Source: an uncultured Tenacibaculum sp.
Lineage (GTDB): Bacteria > Bacteroidota > Bacteroidia > Flavobacteriales > Flavobacteriaceae
Assembly: GCA_947504185.1 (NCBI GenBank)
Contig: CANNGJ010000016.1
Span: 1 to 64,000 of the forward strand
Direction of reading: 5' to 3'
DNA: 64,000 bases
In this document: one piece after another, positions 25,702-34,457 of the stretch
Numbering within the stretch: the stretch's first letter is position 1
Layout: each line of letters begins with the position of its first letter
Program-made: the position numbers and the translations under genes
Notes under the pieces: model-generated
What the model was told of the DNA's origin: nothing
The model's database searches: none
What the model saw: only the letters and a program-made list of their open reading frames with translations

Positions 25702-26940
25702 TTATTTTTTAGAAGTGAATAATGTTGGTTTAATGGTAACCATGGCCCATGCCCAGTTGTTAGTGTTATTGTCACTATTCCCTTTTAATACTTCCATACC
25801 TTCAGAAGGGAACATGTGTGAGTATCCTAGTTTAAACCCGATTTCTTTTGTGAACTTATAACCATACACTAAATCTAATTCAGTACCTAACTGTTTTGAA
25901 ACTGTACTGTTGATTTCTTCAGCAGCTGAAAAATTATGGATAAATGCTGTTAATCCAGATTTTGCATTTAGTTTAAAGTTGGCTTTGGCATAAATATCTA
26001 ATAAACCTACATTATTAATATGATTTCCTACATAGAAGTAATCCATTAATCCATTAAACTTGTGGTTTGTTCCATAGAAAGGAGTAAATGCATTATTTTC
26101 ATTATTGGAAGGAGCTCCGTTTTTATTTCCACTTTGTAATTCTACACCTAAACCTACTTTTGTAGTAGCTGAAGTTTTATAGTTTGTCTCTAAACCTAAT
26201 AAATATGCACTTAAATCTCTGTTTGCAGCATCATTACCAAATTGATAATATAGGTTTGCTGTAAGGCTTAAATTATCTTTTTTAGATTTTAAATGTGTTC
26301 CTACTGTTTGACTGTATTTTAAACCATTTGGGGTTTGCATACCGTTGTTTAAGAATAAGAAACTTCCAGAGAAATTATTCCAATCTTTATGTAACCAAGC
26401 ATATTGCATTGATTTGTATGTTTTTGGAGTTGTAAGATTAGTTCCTGTTAAGTTTTCTTTTGATTGATTAAATGCTAAACCAACATCTAATTTAAAAGTA
26501 CCATCTTTATATTTAAGTAAAGCCATATCGTGGCTACGAGCTTGTTGTGCCCAACCTACATTACCAAAAATACGACTGTCGTCATATATAACTTCTTGAC
26601 GACCTAATTTTAAAGCGAAATTAGAATCTAATAGAATTTCAGCCCAAGCTTGCTGGATACTTAATCCATTAGCATCAGCAACATTTAATTGAGGAACATC
26701 TCCCCAAACCCTAACATCTTGTAAACTTATGTAAAAGTTTAATCTATCAATTGAATATTTAGTGTTTAACCTTGTTCTTTGTGATACAAATAATGCAGTA
26801 TCTGTATTATCTGGTATTAATGTTTTAAATCCATGCCTATATTCAGCTCTTGGACGTATTTCTGCATCAATAGTTAATTGTGCATAAGAAATTGTAGCGA
26901 TTAATGTTAATACTATACTAATAAACTTTTGTGCTCTCAT
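25702..26940 (-). CDS. alginate_exp-type outer-membrane porin
   Basis: A 412-residue outer-membrane beta-barrel with a signal peptide (FISIVLTLIATISYAQ). The N-terminal part (IDAEIRPRAEYRHGFKTL, FVSQRTRLNTKYSIDRL) and repeated aromatic-ended strands match the alginate-export porin family, which in non-alginate organisms are anion or small-solute porins. It is first in an operon with ric and has an Fnr-like palindrome 57 bases upstream, so a nitrate or nitrite passage role is possible; that is inference. Confidence 0.85.
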   Translation of the reverse strand: MRAQKFISIVLTLIATISYAQLTIDAEIRPRAEYRHGFKTLIPDNTDTALFVSQRTRLNTKYSIDRLNFYISLQDVRVWGDVPQLNVADANGLSIQQAWAEILLDSNFALKLGRQEVIYDDSRIFGNVGWAQQARSHDMALLKYKDGTFKLDVGLAFNQSKENLTGTNLTTPKTYKSMQYAWLHKDWNNFSGSFLFLNNGMQTPNGLKYSQTVGTHLKSKKDNLSLTANLYYQFGNDAANRDLSAYLLGLETNYKTSATTKVGLGVELQSGNKNGAPSNNENNAFTPFYGTNHKFNGLMDYFYVGNHINNVGLLDIYAKANFKLNAKSGLTAFIHNFSAAEEINSTVSKQLGTELDLVYGYKFTKEIGFKLGYSHMFPSEGMEVLKGNSDNNTNNWAWAMVTIKPTLFTSKK

Positions 26941-26996
26941 GGTCTTCTGTCTTTTATTATTTTAGACAAATTTCCATATAAAGAATATTTAATAAT

Positions 26997-27010
26997 ATGA
27001 TAAAGGTCAT
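26997..27010 (-). promoter_or_regulatory. Fnr-like palindrome before the porin-ric operon
   Basis: ATGATAAAGGTCAT fits ATGAT-N4-RTCAT and lies 56 bases before the minus-strand start at 26940. Confidence 0.6.
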
Positions 27011-27080
27011 GTTTAAAAAAATGAATGGAATTAAATCACAATGTTTTATTATCTTTTTAGAACAAAACAATTCTGAATAA

Positions 27081-27135
27081 AACCTATTTGTTTTTTGATA
27101 TAGAAGTTAATATGGCTAGTAAAATTAGTATATAG
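27081..27135. repeat. degenerate relative of the left attachment-like repeat
   Basis: Starting AACCTATTT and continuing GATATAGAA, then GCTAGTAAAATTAG and TATATAG, this stretch aligns in order with 31206-31258 (AACCTATTT, GATACAGAA, ACTAGTAAAATCA, GCATGTAG). It brackets the 27.1-31.2 kb block. Divergent, so low certainty. Confidence 0.35.
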
Positions 27136-27219
27136 TGAAAGTTGTAAGTAAGAATATTGTTATTCATTTGCACATAGTTCAATTTTGATATTTAAAGTGA
27201 TTTACAACTAGTAGTTATT

Positions 27220-27525
27220 TTAAAAATTATCTAAAATGTTTTTAAATTTTTGAGAAAGTTCATACTCTTCGTTAACAATTGATGTATTTAAAAGAACTTT
27301 TAATTCTTCTTGAGTTCCTTTTCTTATAAGAGATAGATTAGATTCATGATATTTAAATTGTTTACCTAATTTTTCAGGATAGCCATCTACTAATACACAA
27401 TGATATAAATATCTTCCTTTTGTATCAGGTTCAGTTTTTAATATATCAAGTACTTGGAAATCTAAGTCTATAAAATTACTATGTGTTATTATATCTCCTA
27501 AAGTGTATTTGTTATATATCCACAT
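27220..27525 (-). CDS. hypothetical protein
   Basis: A 101-residue soluble protein (starts MWIYNKYTLGDII, ends SQKFKNILDNF). No signal peptide, membrane segment or known motif is visible. The N-terminal half looks like a small beta domain (FQVLDILKT, YLYHCVLVDG). It stands alone, about 280 bases from its left neighbour and about 250 from its right neighbour. Confidence 0.6.
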   Translation of the reverse strand: MWIYNKYTLGDIITHSNFIDLDFQVLDILKTEPDTKGRYLYHCVLVDGYPEKLGKQFKYHESNLSLIRKGTQEELKVLLNTSIVNEEYELSQKFKNILDNF

Positions 27526-27777
27526 GGTAATAATTGCTGTTAGAAATTAATAATATTACTAAGATAGTGCTTTTATTATTAGGGTATCTTGTTTAAGTTG
27601 TTGTAATTCATTTAATTAGGTGTTAATTGAGTGGTTTTTCACTATCTTTAAGATTAATTCACTTCATTTAAGAAAGCTATATTTAGTTCTCTTAAACTTA
27701 TCTTCTTAATCCTAAGAATATATAAAATAAAATGTAAGCTTTTACTTTAGTTTTAAGTAATAAAACAAGATGAAAAA

Positions 27778-28338
27778 ATGAAATTATATATAAAATACAT
27801 GGTAAGCATGCGTTGTAAAATGCAGGTAGAGAAAGAGCTAAAAAAAATAGGTTTAAATTATTTTGTAGTAGAACTTGGTATGGTTGAGGTTTTAGAAAAT
27901 GTATCAGAGGAAAAACGGATTCAATTAAAAAAAAAATTATTAAAGTGGGGATTGGAACTATTGGACGATAAGCGAAGTATTTTAATTGAAAAGATAAAAG
28001 TTGTAATTATTAATATGATTCATCATTCTGAAGAAATTCCCAAAATTAATTATTCAGGCTATATAAGTAATAAGTTAGGTTATGATTATACATATTTAGC
28101 GAATACTTTTTCTGAGGTAAAAGGCATTACTATACAACACTATATAATTAACCATAAAATAGAGAAGATAAAAGAGCTATTGTTATACGATGAGTTAAAT
28201 ATAAAAGAAATAGCAAATAAACTTCATTATAGTAGTGCAGCCCATTTATCTAATCAATTTAAAAAATCAACAGGACTTACTCCTTCTTTCTATAAAAAAA
28301 TGAAATTGAAACGAAAAAGAAATTTAGAAAACCTATGA
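27778..28338 (+). CDS. AraC-type transcription regulator
   Basis: A 186-residue protein with a C-terminal AraC HTH pair (KLGYDYTYLANTFSEVKGIT and NIKEIANKLHYSSAAHLSNQ then FKKSTGLTPS). The N-terminal part (residues 1-85, MVSMRCKMQVEKELKKIGLN) resembles the short N-terminal domain seen in a flavobacterial AraC subgroup, possibly heavy-metal-associated-like in fold; that is uncertain. Next to small unknown genes on the same strand. Confidence 0.85.
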   Translation: MKLYIKYMVSMRCKMQVEKELKKIGLNYFVVELGMVEVLENVSEEKRIQLKKKLLKWGLELLDDKRSILIEKIKVVIINMIHHSEEIPKINYSGYISNKLGYDYTYLANTFSEVKGITIQHYIINHKIEKIKELLLYDELNIKEIANKLHYSSAAHLSNQFKKSTGLTPSFYKKMKLKRKRNLENL

Positions 28339-28442
28339 TATATGTAATAATTAAATAAAGTTATGTAACAAACTTACCTTCGTTATTTAAGACCTTTATA
28401 TACTACAATATTTTATATAATTATTTAGATAAATAATTTAAC

Positions 28443-28583
28443 ATGAATGAGATACCAAAAAATAGTAATCTTAGTAAAAGAACGCTTGAAAGATTAATCC
28501 TTTTTTATAAACAAAGAACTCAAAATTTAATATTAAAACATAAAAACAATCCAAATGTCAAAAGAGAAACAAATAAAACATAA
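28443..28583 (+). CDS. putative 46-residue basic protein
   Basis: ATG at 28443 reads MNEIPKNSNLSKRTLERLIL and ends RETNKT at 28583. Its stop overlaps the following small gene by 29 bases in another frame. Charged and helical in pattern, no known family. Too short to be certain. Confidence 0.4.
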   Translation: MNEIPKNSNLSKRTLERLILFYKQRTQNLILKHKNNPNVKRETNKT

Positions 28584-28671
28584 ATCAGGGAAAACACCAC
28601 CTTCAAGAACACCCAAAGAAAAGAAAGCAGCTAAAATTGCAAAAAGAAATTTAAAAAATAGATCAGAATAA
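28555..28671 (+). CDS. putative 38-residue Lys-rich protein
   Basis: ATG at 28555 reads MSKEKQIKHKSGKTPPSRTP and ends KRNLKNRSE. Very basic (Lys/Arg about 40%). Small Lys-rich proteins of this kind occur in Flavobacteriaceae next to AraC genes. It sits between the AraC gene and the 28698 gene on the same strand. Confidence 0.55.
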   Translation: MSKEKQIKHKSGKTPPSRTPKEKKAAKIAKRNLKNRSE

Positions 28672-28697
28672 AAGTTTTTTTGATCAAAAAAAATAAT

Positions 28698-28871
28698 ATG
28701 AAAAATAAATATAAAACAGGAGATTTAGTTTTTGCAATAGTAAAGCCAGATATATTATTAGAAATAAGAATATATGCTCGAAAAATTTACTATTGTACAA
28801 TTAAAAATGATCCATTAGGTAAAGAGTTAGTTTATTTTGAAAGAGAGTTAAAACCATATGAAGTAGTTTAG
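28698..28871 (+). CDS. small hypothetical protein
   Basis: A 57-residue protein from the ATG at 28698 (MKNKYKTGDLVFAIVKPDIL); a TTG 18 bases upstream is a less likely start. The YKTGDLVFAIVKP opening suggests a small SH3-like beta domain. It lies 27 bases after the Lys-rich gene and 24 bases before the DUF1611 gene, so all may be one transcript. Function unknown. Confidence 0.65.
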   Translation: MKNKYKTGDLVFAIVKPDILLEIRIYARKIYYCTIKNDPLGKELVYFERELKPYEVV

Positions 28872-28895
28872 TAATGAGTTAAAAACCAAAGTATA

Positions 28896-29975
28896 ATGAA
28901 AGTAGATGCATTAGTTTATTGTGAGAATGAATTTGGTAACGTAGATGGGAAAGTAGCTAATGGTTTAGTTCGTCAATCTGATAGGTATAATATTGTAGGA
29001 ATTATAGATAGTTCTAAAGCAGGACAAGATGCAGGAGAAATTCTTGATGGTGTAAGAAATGAAATTCCAATTTTTAAGAGTACTGAGAGCGCATTAGATA
29101 TATTAGGTAGTATTCCTAGATACTTTATTTATGGTATTGCACCTCTCACTTCTTTTTTAGATACTTCTCAAAAAGAAATAATATTATCTGCTATCAAAAG
29201 AGGAATGAATATTGTTAATGGTTTACCAGAATTTTTAAATGACAATGCTGTATTTGCTAATATGGCAATTAAACACAGAGTTACTATTCAAGATGTAAGG
29301 AAGCCACCAAGACGAGAAAAACTTCATCATTTCACGGGTGAGGTAAAAGAAGTTAAGGTTCCAGTTGTTATTGTTATGGGAACTGATTGTGCAGTAGGTA
29401 AACGAACATCTGCCTTACTTTTGGTAAACGCTTTAAAGAAAGACGGAATTAAAGTGTCTTTTATAACTACTGGGCAAACAGGATTGTTACAAGGCTCAAA
29501 ATATGGAATAGCGGTTGATGTTTTAACATCTGGTTATGCATCAGGAGAAGTAGAGAATGCTATTTTAAATGCGTATAGAAAAGAGAAACCAGATATTATT
29601 ATTGTAGAAGGACAAGGAGCTTTAAGCCATCCAGCATTTACTTCTTCAAGTGCAATTATACGAGGAGCAATGCCAGATGCAATTATTATTCAGCATCCAC
29701 CAAGAAGAAAAAAATATTGCGATTACCCCAAAATACCCATGTTAGGATTAGAAGGTGAAATAGAAATGATAGAAACATTTTCTAAAACAGAAGTCATAGC
29801 TATTACTATTAATCATGAGCATATGAAAGCTATCGAGGTCAAAAATGTTATTAAAGAATATGAATTAGAATATAACCTTCCTACAACAGATGCTTTAATG
29901 TATGGATGTGATAAATTAGTTACTGCATTAACCAAAAAATTTCCAAACTTAAAAAAAGATTTAGCCTTGGTTTGA
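28896..29975 (+). CDS. DUF1611 family P-loop protein (DgcN-like)
   Basis: A 359-residue protein with an N-terminal Rossmann-like half (RYNIVGIIDSSKAGQDAGEI) and a C-terminal P-loop NTPase half (VIVMGTDCAVGKRTSALLLV, about 154-173), the DUF1611 layout. In some bacteria the DUF1611 protein DgcN acts in D-glutamate or D-amino-acid derivative metabolism with a racemase or epimerase partner. Here the partner is the PLP racemase-like enzyme, whose start overlaps this gene's stop by 4 bases. The substrate is inference. Confidence 0.85.
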   Translation: MKVDALVYCENEFGNVDGKVANGLVRQSDRYNIVGIIDSSKAGQDAGEILDGVRNEIPIFKSTESALDILGSIPRYFIYGIAPLTSFLDTSQKEIILSAIKRGMNIVNGLPEFLNDNAVFANMAIKHRVTIQDVRKPPRREKLHHFTGEVKEVKVPVVIVMGTDCAVGKRTSALLLVNALKKDGIKVSFITTGQTGLLQGSKYGIAVDVLTSGYASGEVENAILNAYRKEKPDIIIVEGQGALSHPAFTSSSAIIRGAMPDAIIIQHPPRRKKYCDYPKIPMLGLEGEIEMIETFSKTEVIAITINHEHMKAIEVKNVIKEYELEYNLPTTDALMYGCDKLVTALTKKFPNLKKDLALV

Positions 29976-31033
29976 GAACTCCAAGGATAGATATTAATAT
30001 TCGAAAAATTGCTCATAACATTCAACAATTAAAAAAGTTATACGAAACTAAAGGAATTGAAATTACAGGTGTAACAAAACTTGTTGGAGGTAACCCAAAA
30101 ATAGCAGCTGTTTTAGTAGCAAATGGTATTGAAATTCTTGCAGATTCGCGAATTGAAAATATTAAGAGAATGATTAAGAGTGGGATTAAAGCACAATATT
30201 TATTGCTTAGAACACCATCTTTAAGTCAAGTAGAAGAAGTTGTTACCTATGCAGATATTAGTTTAAATTCTGAATTAAAAATTCTAAAAGAGCTTTCAAA
30301 GTACGCCTTAATATATCAAACTATTCATAAAGTAATTCTTATGGTAGAATTGGGTGATTTACGAGAAGGAATTATGCCTGTTGACATTGATAATACAGTA
30401 AAAGAAGTATTAGAGTTAAAAGGAATTGATTTTATAGGAATAGGAAGTAATTTAGCTTGCTATGGTGGAGTAAATCCAGATGTAAATAAGATGAATGAAC
30501 TTTCATCAATAGCTATTCATTTAGAGAACAAATTTAAAATTAAGCTAACAATTGTTTCTGGAGGAAACTCTGCAAATTATAATTGGTTCAAATCTTCAAA
30601 GAATACAGGTAGAATTAATAATTTACGTATAGGAGAATCCATATTTTTAGGTAGAGAAGCACTTTGTAGAAAAGCGATGCCAAACCTTTTTACAGATGCT
30701 TTTATATTAGTAGCAGAAATTATTGAAACAAAAATTAAACCTTCTAAACCTTATGGGAAAATATATCAAAATGCCAACGGTAAAATCAAAAAAATTAAAG
30801 ATAAAGGAGCGATGAATAGGGGTATTCTTGCTATAGGAAGGCAAGATGTAGCTATTTCAGGAATTATACCAAAGCAAAACATATCAATTTTAGGAGCAAG
30901 TAGTGATCATGTTATGATTGATAATACAAAATCTAACTTAAAAGTAGGAGATACAGTTGAATTTTCTTTGAACTATAAAGCTCTATTAAGAGTTTTAAAT
31001 TCTTCGTATATAACTAAAAATATAATATATTAA
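29972..31033 (+). CDS. ornithine/alanine racemase-like PLP enzyme
   Basis: A 353-residue fold-type III PLP enzyme of the alanine/ornithine racemase family. The PLP lysine is in GVTKLVGGNPK (about residue 36), and SGGNSANYNWF and GESIFLGRE are typical of the C-terminal part of the barrel. It is read from TTG at 29972 overlapping the upstream stop (TTGA), so translation is coupled to the DUF1611 gene. The pair likely works on one D-amino acid substrate. Confidence 0.85.
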   Translation: MRTPRIDINIRKIAHNIQQLKKLYETKGIEITGVTKLVGGNPKIAAVLVANGIEILADSRIENIKRMIKSGIKAQYLLLRTPSLSQVEEVVTYADISLNSELKILKELSKYALIYQTIHKVILMVELGDLREGIMPVDIDNTVKEVLELKGIDFIGIGSNLACYGGVNPDVNKMNELSSIAIHLENKFKIKLTIVSGGNSANYNWFKSSKNTGRINNLRIGESIFLGREALCRKAMPNLFTDAFILVAEIIETKIKPSKPYGKIYQNANGKIKKIKDKGAMNRGILAIGRQDVAISGIIPKQNISILGASSDHVMIDNTKSNLKVGDTVEFSLNYKALLRVLNSSYITKNIIY

Positions 31034-31052
31034 ATGAATGTAAAAAACATAA

Positions 31053-31148
31053 TGTGATGCAGTAGAAGCAAAAGATAAAATAAATAAACTTTTAACTCCT
31101 TCATTATTGAAAAAGAATAAGGTAAGTTTCGATCAATCGTTTAACTAG
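31053..31148 (+). pseudogene. possible 31-residue gene remnant
   Basis: A frame without a start reads CDAVEAKDKINKLLTPSLLK then KNKVSFDQSFN and a stop. Residue use looks coding. It may be the end of a gene lost at the island boundary, which lies 60 bases to the right. Weak. Confidence 0.25.
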
Positions 31149-31208
31149 ATAAATAATATTAGTGTGAAATTTATTTTCTTATTCTTCCCTTTAGTAACCA
31201 AAAGAAAC

Positions 31209-31227
31209 CTATTTACCGATACAGAAA
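31209..31227. repeat. left direct repeat matching the mnmE 3' end
   Basis: CTATTTACCGATACAGAAA differs in one base from CTATTTGCCGATACAGAAA at 63528-63546, which encodes the last residues of mnmE. Read on the minus strand it is TTCTGTATCGGTAAATAG, close to the known SGI1 attachment sequence at the trmE end. Likely the far boundary of an integrated island. Confidence 0.7.
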
Positions 31228-31363
31228 GTAATAATACTAGTAAAATCAATGCATGTAGATAAGTGAGGTGGAGTAAAGGAGGAAGATTTTATTTTCTTTT
31301 GTTCAATTTTTATAAAAAAAAAGATTTTAGACTCTTTGAATAATATACCAATAAGTTTAATCA

Positions 31364-32299
31364 TTAACTATATTTTGTTCTGTACTCTCCAGGAGAAATT
31401 CCTTTTATTTTTTTAAAAGCTTTACTAAAAGAATTTTCAGATTCATATCCCGCTTCTGAAGCCACTATGATTAGTTTATCTTTAGAGTCTATTAATAATT
31501 TAGATGACAAATCCATTCTCCATTTAGTTAAATATGTTAAAGGAGGAATACCTACAAGGTTATTAAACTTTTGTGCAAATGATGCTCTTGACATATGTAC
31601 TTCTTTTGCTAATGAACCTACTGTCCATTTATTAGAAGGTTTTTTATGAATTAAACCAATAGCTAAACCAATTCTTTCATCTTTTAAAGCTCCTAACCAA
31701 CCAGTTGTTCCTTTAGGTTGTTTTTGTAGCCATGTTCTTACTATATAAATGAACATAGCATCAATTAATTTAGAAATTACGATTTCTGCCCCAATTTCAT
31801 TCTCTTTAGATTCTAATGAAATTAATTGAATAAGAGCTTGTAATTGCATATTGTTTTGGACATCATTAGATGGTATATGTATAACTTCTGGAAGTATAGA
31901 AAGTATAGGGTTATATGAGTAATTTCTAAAAGAGTATACACCACATAATAATGAAGTTTTATTAATTAATGAACTATTTAAATGTAACTCCTTATAACGT
32001 TTGATAACTTTTTTAAATGGTTCCGTTTTAGAGTCCATATTATCAGCTAATATATGACCATTACATCTTGGAATAAGTACAATATCTCCTTGCATTAATT
32101 GAATAGGTTTCTTAATTGTTTTTGTTTTTAAAACACAATGACCCCTTTGTATTAAATGAAACATGGCTTTAGAGTCTGGTTCAAAATTCATTCCCCAAGT
32201 ACCAGATAATGTTGGATTACAAATCACGGAATTTCCCATTTTATAAATGGACAACACATTAGATAAAACATCAATAATTTTTTGAGATGGTTTCTTCAT
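31364..32299 (-). CDS. AraC-family regulator with cupin domain
   Basis: A 311-residue regulator: N-terminal cupin_6-type sensor (NPTLSGTWGMNFEPDSKAMF, about 29-48) and C-terminal double HTH (VGSLAKEVHMSRASFAQKFN and IIVASEAGYESENSFSKAFK then ISPGEYR). It is divergent from the 32413-34973 gene group; a short palindrome (AGTAT/ATACT at 32351-32366) in the shared gap could be an operator. It is the first gene inside the presumed island. Confidence 0.88.
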   Translation of the reverse strand: MKKPSQKIIDVLSNVLSIYKMGNSVICNPTLSGTWGMNFEPDSKAMFHLIQRGHCVLKTKTIKKPIQLMQGDIVLIPRCNGHILADNMDSKTEPFKKVIKRYKELHLNSSLINKTSLLCGVYSFRNYSYNPILSILPEVIHIPSNDVQNNMQLQALIQLISLESKENEIGAEIVISKLIDAMFIYIVRTWLQKQPKGTTGWLGALKDERIGLAIGLIHKKPSNKWTVGSLAKEVHMSRASFAQKFNNLVGIPPLTYLTKWRMDLSSKLLIDSKDKLIIVASEAGYESENSFSKAFKKIKGISPGEYRTKYS

Positions 32300-32412
32300 T
32301 GTTTAAAATTTAGACTAATAGATATGTTTAGTGGATTTATATCAATAAATAGTATGTAAATATACTATAATTTTGGACTTATAAAACATATTTAATATAA
32401 AACCATTATCTC

Positions 32413-33240
32413 ATGAAAAGAATGAATTCAAAATTTTTATTACTAATAGTACTCTTTTTTGTTAGTAGTACTTATGCTTGTGAATCAGTTATTACTTCTA
32501 AAGAAAAAAGAATTGTCTCAGAATTAAATAACTCTACTACTATTGATGTAAACGATAATCATAATGTAAAAGAAGCTAATATTACGTTTAAAGCAAATAC
32601 AATAATTGAAGTTGCTTTTGTTTCTCTTGAAGGAGGGAAAGAGAAACAAATAGGGATGGAGTATTTTCCTAAAATACTACCTATTGCTGCAAAATACGGT
32701 GGAAAAATGTTAGGAAGTTTGCAAGTTACAGCAGTAACAGATGGAGAGATACACCCTCAAATGATTGCCTTTTTTGAATGGCCAAATTTAAAAGCGCGAG
32801 AAAAGTTATTAAAAGATAAAGACGCTAAAAAATTATTTCCGATAAGAGACGATGCAATGACATTCTTTAAACAAGCTTACTATACAGTAGATAAAGATGT
32901 AACCGTTACTTTTAAAGAGGGAAAAATATATGAGTTTTTCAACGCTTGGTTAACTCCAGAATCTAAAACTGCTTTGCCAAAATATTTTAAAAACACAGAT
33001 GAAGTAAAAAAGAAATATGGACCACCTGCGTTTCTTGCTAGCTTAAAACCTTTAAAAAACGCACCTAAGGAAAGCTATGTATTACATCCGCATATGACGG
33101 GTATAGTTGAATGGAATAGTACAAATGCATACTATGGATTAATAGCTGATCCTGAATTTAAAAAACATGAGCATTTGTTGAATAGTTCTTTAATAAGAAT
33201 TGATATGATGCATGCTACATTTAACTTTCCTCCTCAATAA
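32413..33240 (+). CDS. secreted protein with two DUF1330-like domains
   Basis: A 275-residue protein with a signal peptide (FLLLIVLFFVSSTYAC; the Cys may be a lipobox). Two similar alpha-beta halves follow: EVAFVSLEGGKEKQIGMEYF...MIAFFEWPNLKAREKLLKD and YEFFNAWLTPESKTALPKYF...GIVEWNSTNAYYGLIADPEF. This is a dimeric alpha-beta barrel (DUF1330/EthD-like) doubled in one chain. A related, diverged protein is encoded at 45196. Function not known. Confidence 0.7.
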   Translation: MKRMNSKFLLLIVLFFVSSTYACESVITSKEKRIVSELNNSTTIDVNDNHNVKEANITFKANTIIEVAFVSLEGGKEKQIGMEYFPKILPIAAKYGGKMLGSLQVTAVTDGEIHPQMIAFFEWPNLKAREKLLKDKDAKKLFPIRDDAMTFFKQAYYTVDKDVTVTFKEGKIYEFFNAWLTPESKTALPKYFKNTDEVKKKYGPPAFLASLKPLKNAPKESYVLHPHMTGIVEWNSTNAYYGLIADPEFKKHEHLLNSSLIRIDMMHATFNFPPQ

Positions 33241-33254
33241 ATATTTAGTTAGTG

Positions 33255-33308
33255 TTTTTGATGATGTGGTGTATTGCAATAATATCAATTTCAACACATC
33301 ATCAAAAA
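33255..33308. repeat. 14-bp perfect inverted repeat between genes
   Basis: TTTTTGATGATGTG (33255-33268) and CACATCATCAAAAA (33295-33308) enclose 26 bases. The T-run is on the left, so it is not a normal terminator for the plus strand; it may be a stem-loop or part of a two-way terminator. Confidence 0.45.
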
Positions 33309-33339
33309 AAACAATAGTATAATATAAATTAATAAAAAA

Positions 33340-34446
33340 ATGAACTTAAAGTTTATAAAATCAATGAGATTAAAGCAATTATATTTTCTATTAATGATAT
33401 TCATCCTATTTGCATCTTGCAGTAGTGATGAACAAGAAGCTAAAAATAATGAACAAGCTTTTCCTGGATACCCATACAAGTCAAGTTATATTACTGTAGA
33501 ATCTGGTGTCAAAATACATTATCTAGACGAAGGAGAAGGAGATATTCCTTTACTTTTAATTCATGGACTACCAACTAGTAGTTATTTATGGAGGAAGATG
33601 ATTCCAGAATTATCAATTAACAATAGAGTTATAGCAATAGATTTACCAAATTTTGGAAAATCTGATAAAACAAATAGCATTCCATGCTCTGGAGATTACT
33701 CGCAATGGATTAACGAATTTGTTATTGCTTTGGGTATACCTAAAGTAAGGCTATTAAACCATGATATGGGAGGGTTTTCAGGAGGGTTATTTGCCGCTAG
33801 GCATCCAGAAAAAGTTGACGCTATTGCAATGTTTGAAGTGCTTTTTACTGGACCCATACCTCAAAACTTCTTACCACCTTTCTTACAAGACTTACGAGGA
33901 GCTAATTCAGATAAACTTATTGAAGTAGATAACTATTTAATTGAGACATTATTATTAAACAATGATTTTAATGGTAAACCTCAAGCATCTTTTGATAGAA
34001 GTACTATTGCTACATTATCTGAAGAAGAAGCAAATGAATTTAGAAAACCATTTTTAAAACCTAGTTTACGTCAAGCACTTCATTTTGACCGAGATTGTCT
34101 AGGAATATTAGAAATTGAAGATCAAAATAAAGCTGAATTTATTGAGATAGGAAATTATTTTAGAGAAACTAACATTCCAAGGTTAATTTTATTTGGTAAC
34201 CCTAGTTTTGTACTTCAAGCAGATGTTGCACCTCCAGGTGCTATTGATCCGGTATCTAATTTACCAATAACAATGAGAAATATTGTAACAGGGCAAGTGT
34301 CTGATGTTGTTGGTGGTTGGAAAAATGTAGATGAAGTTTCTGTTTATGATATGACAACACCTTCTTTACATTATTGGCAAAATGAAACTAACGGTGCTGC
34401 TGAAGAAGCCGCAAGTGTAATTAGTAATTGGTTAAGTACACTTTAA
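33340..34446 (+). CDS. alpha/beta hydrolase lipoprotein, dehalogenase-like
   Basis: About 360 residues from the internal Met at 33364, or 368 from 33340; the former places a lipobox (MIFILFASC) at the N-terminus. The fold is that of haloalkane dehalogenases: HGLPTSSYLWRKMIPEL, IDLPNFGKSD and the Asp nucleophile in HDMGGFSGG, with a late His in PSLHYWQNE. The halide-stabilising residues of true dehalogenases are replaced (Leu for Asn in HGLPTS, Met for the Trp after the Asp), so an ester or epoxide hydrolase role is as likely. Same strand as the thioredoxin gene 12 bases on. Confidence 0.8.
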   Translation: MNLKFIKSMRLKQLYFLLMIFILFASCSSDEQEAKNNEQAFPGYPYKSSYITVESGVKIHYLDEGEGDIPLLLIHGLPTSSYLWRKMIPELSINNRVIAIDLPNFGKSDKTNSIPCSGDYSQWINEFVIALGIPKVRLLNHDMGGFSGGLFAARHPEKVDAIAMFEVLFTGPIPQNFLPPFLQDLRGANSDKLIEVDNYLIETLLLNNDFNGKPQASFDRSTIATLSEEEANEFRKPFLKPSLRQALHFDRDCLGILEIEDQNKAEFIEIGNYFRETNIPRLILFGNPSFVLQADVAPPGAIDPVSNLPITMRNIVTGQVSDVVGGWKNVDEVSVYDMTTPSLHYWQNETNGAAEEAASVISNWLSTL

Positions 34447-34457
34447 AACAAATAATT

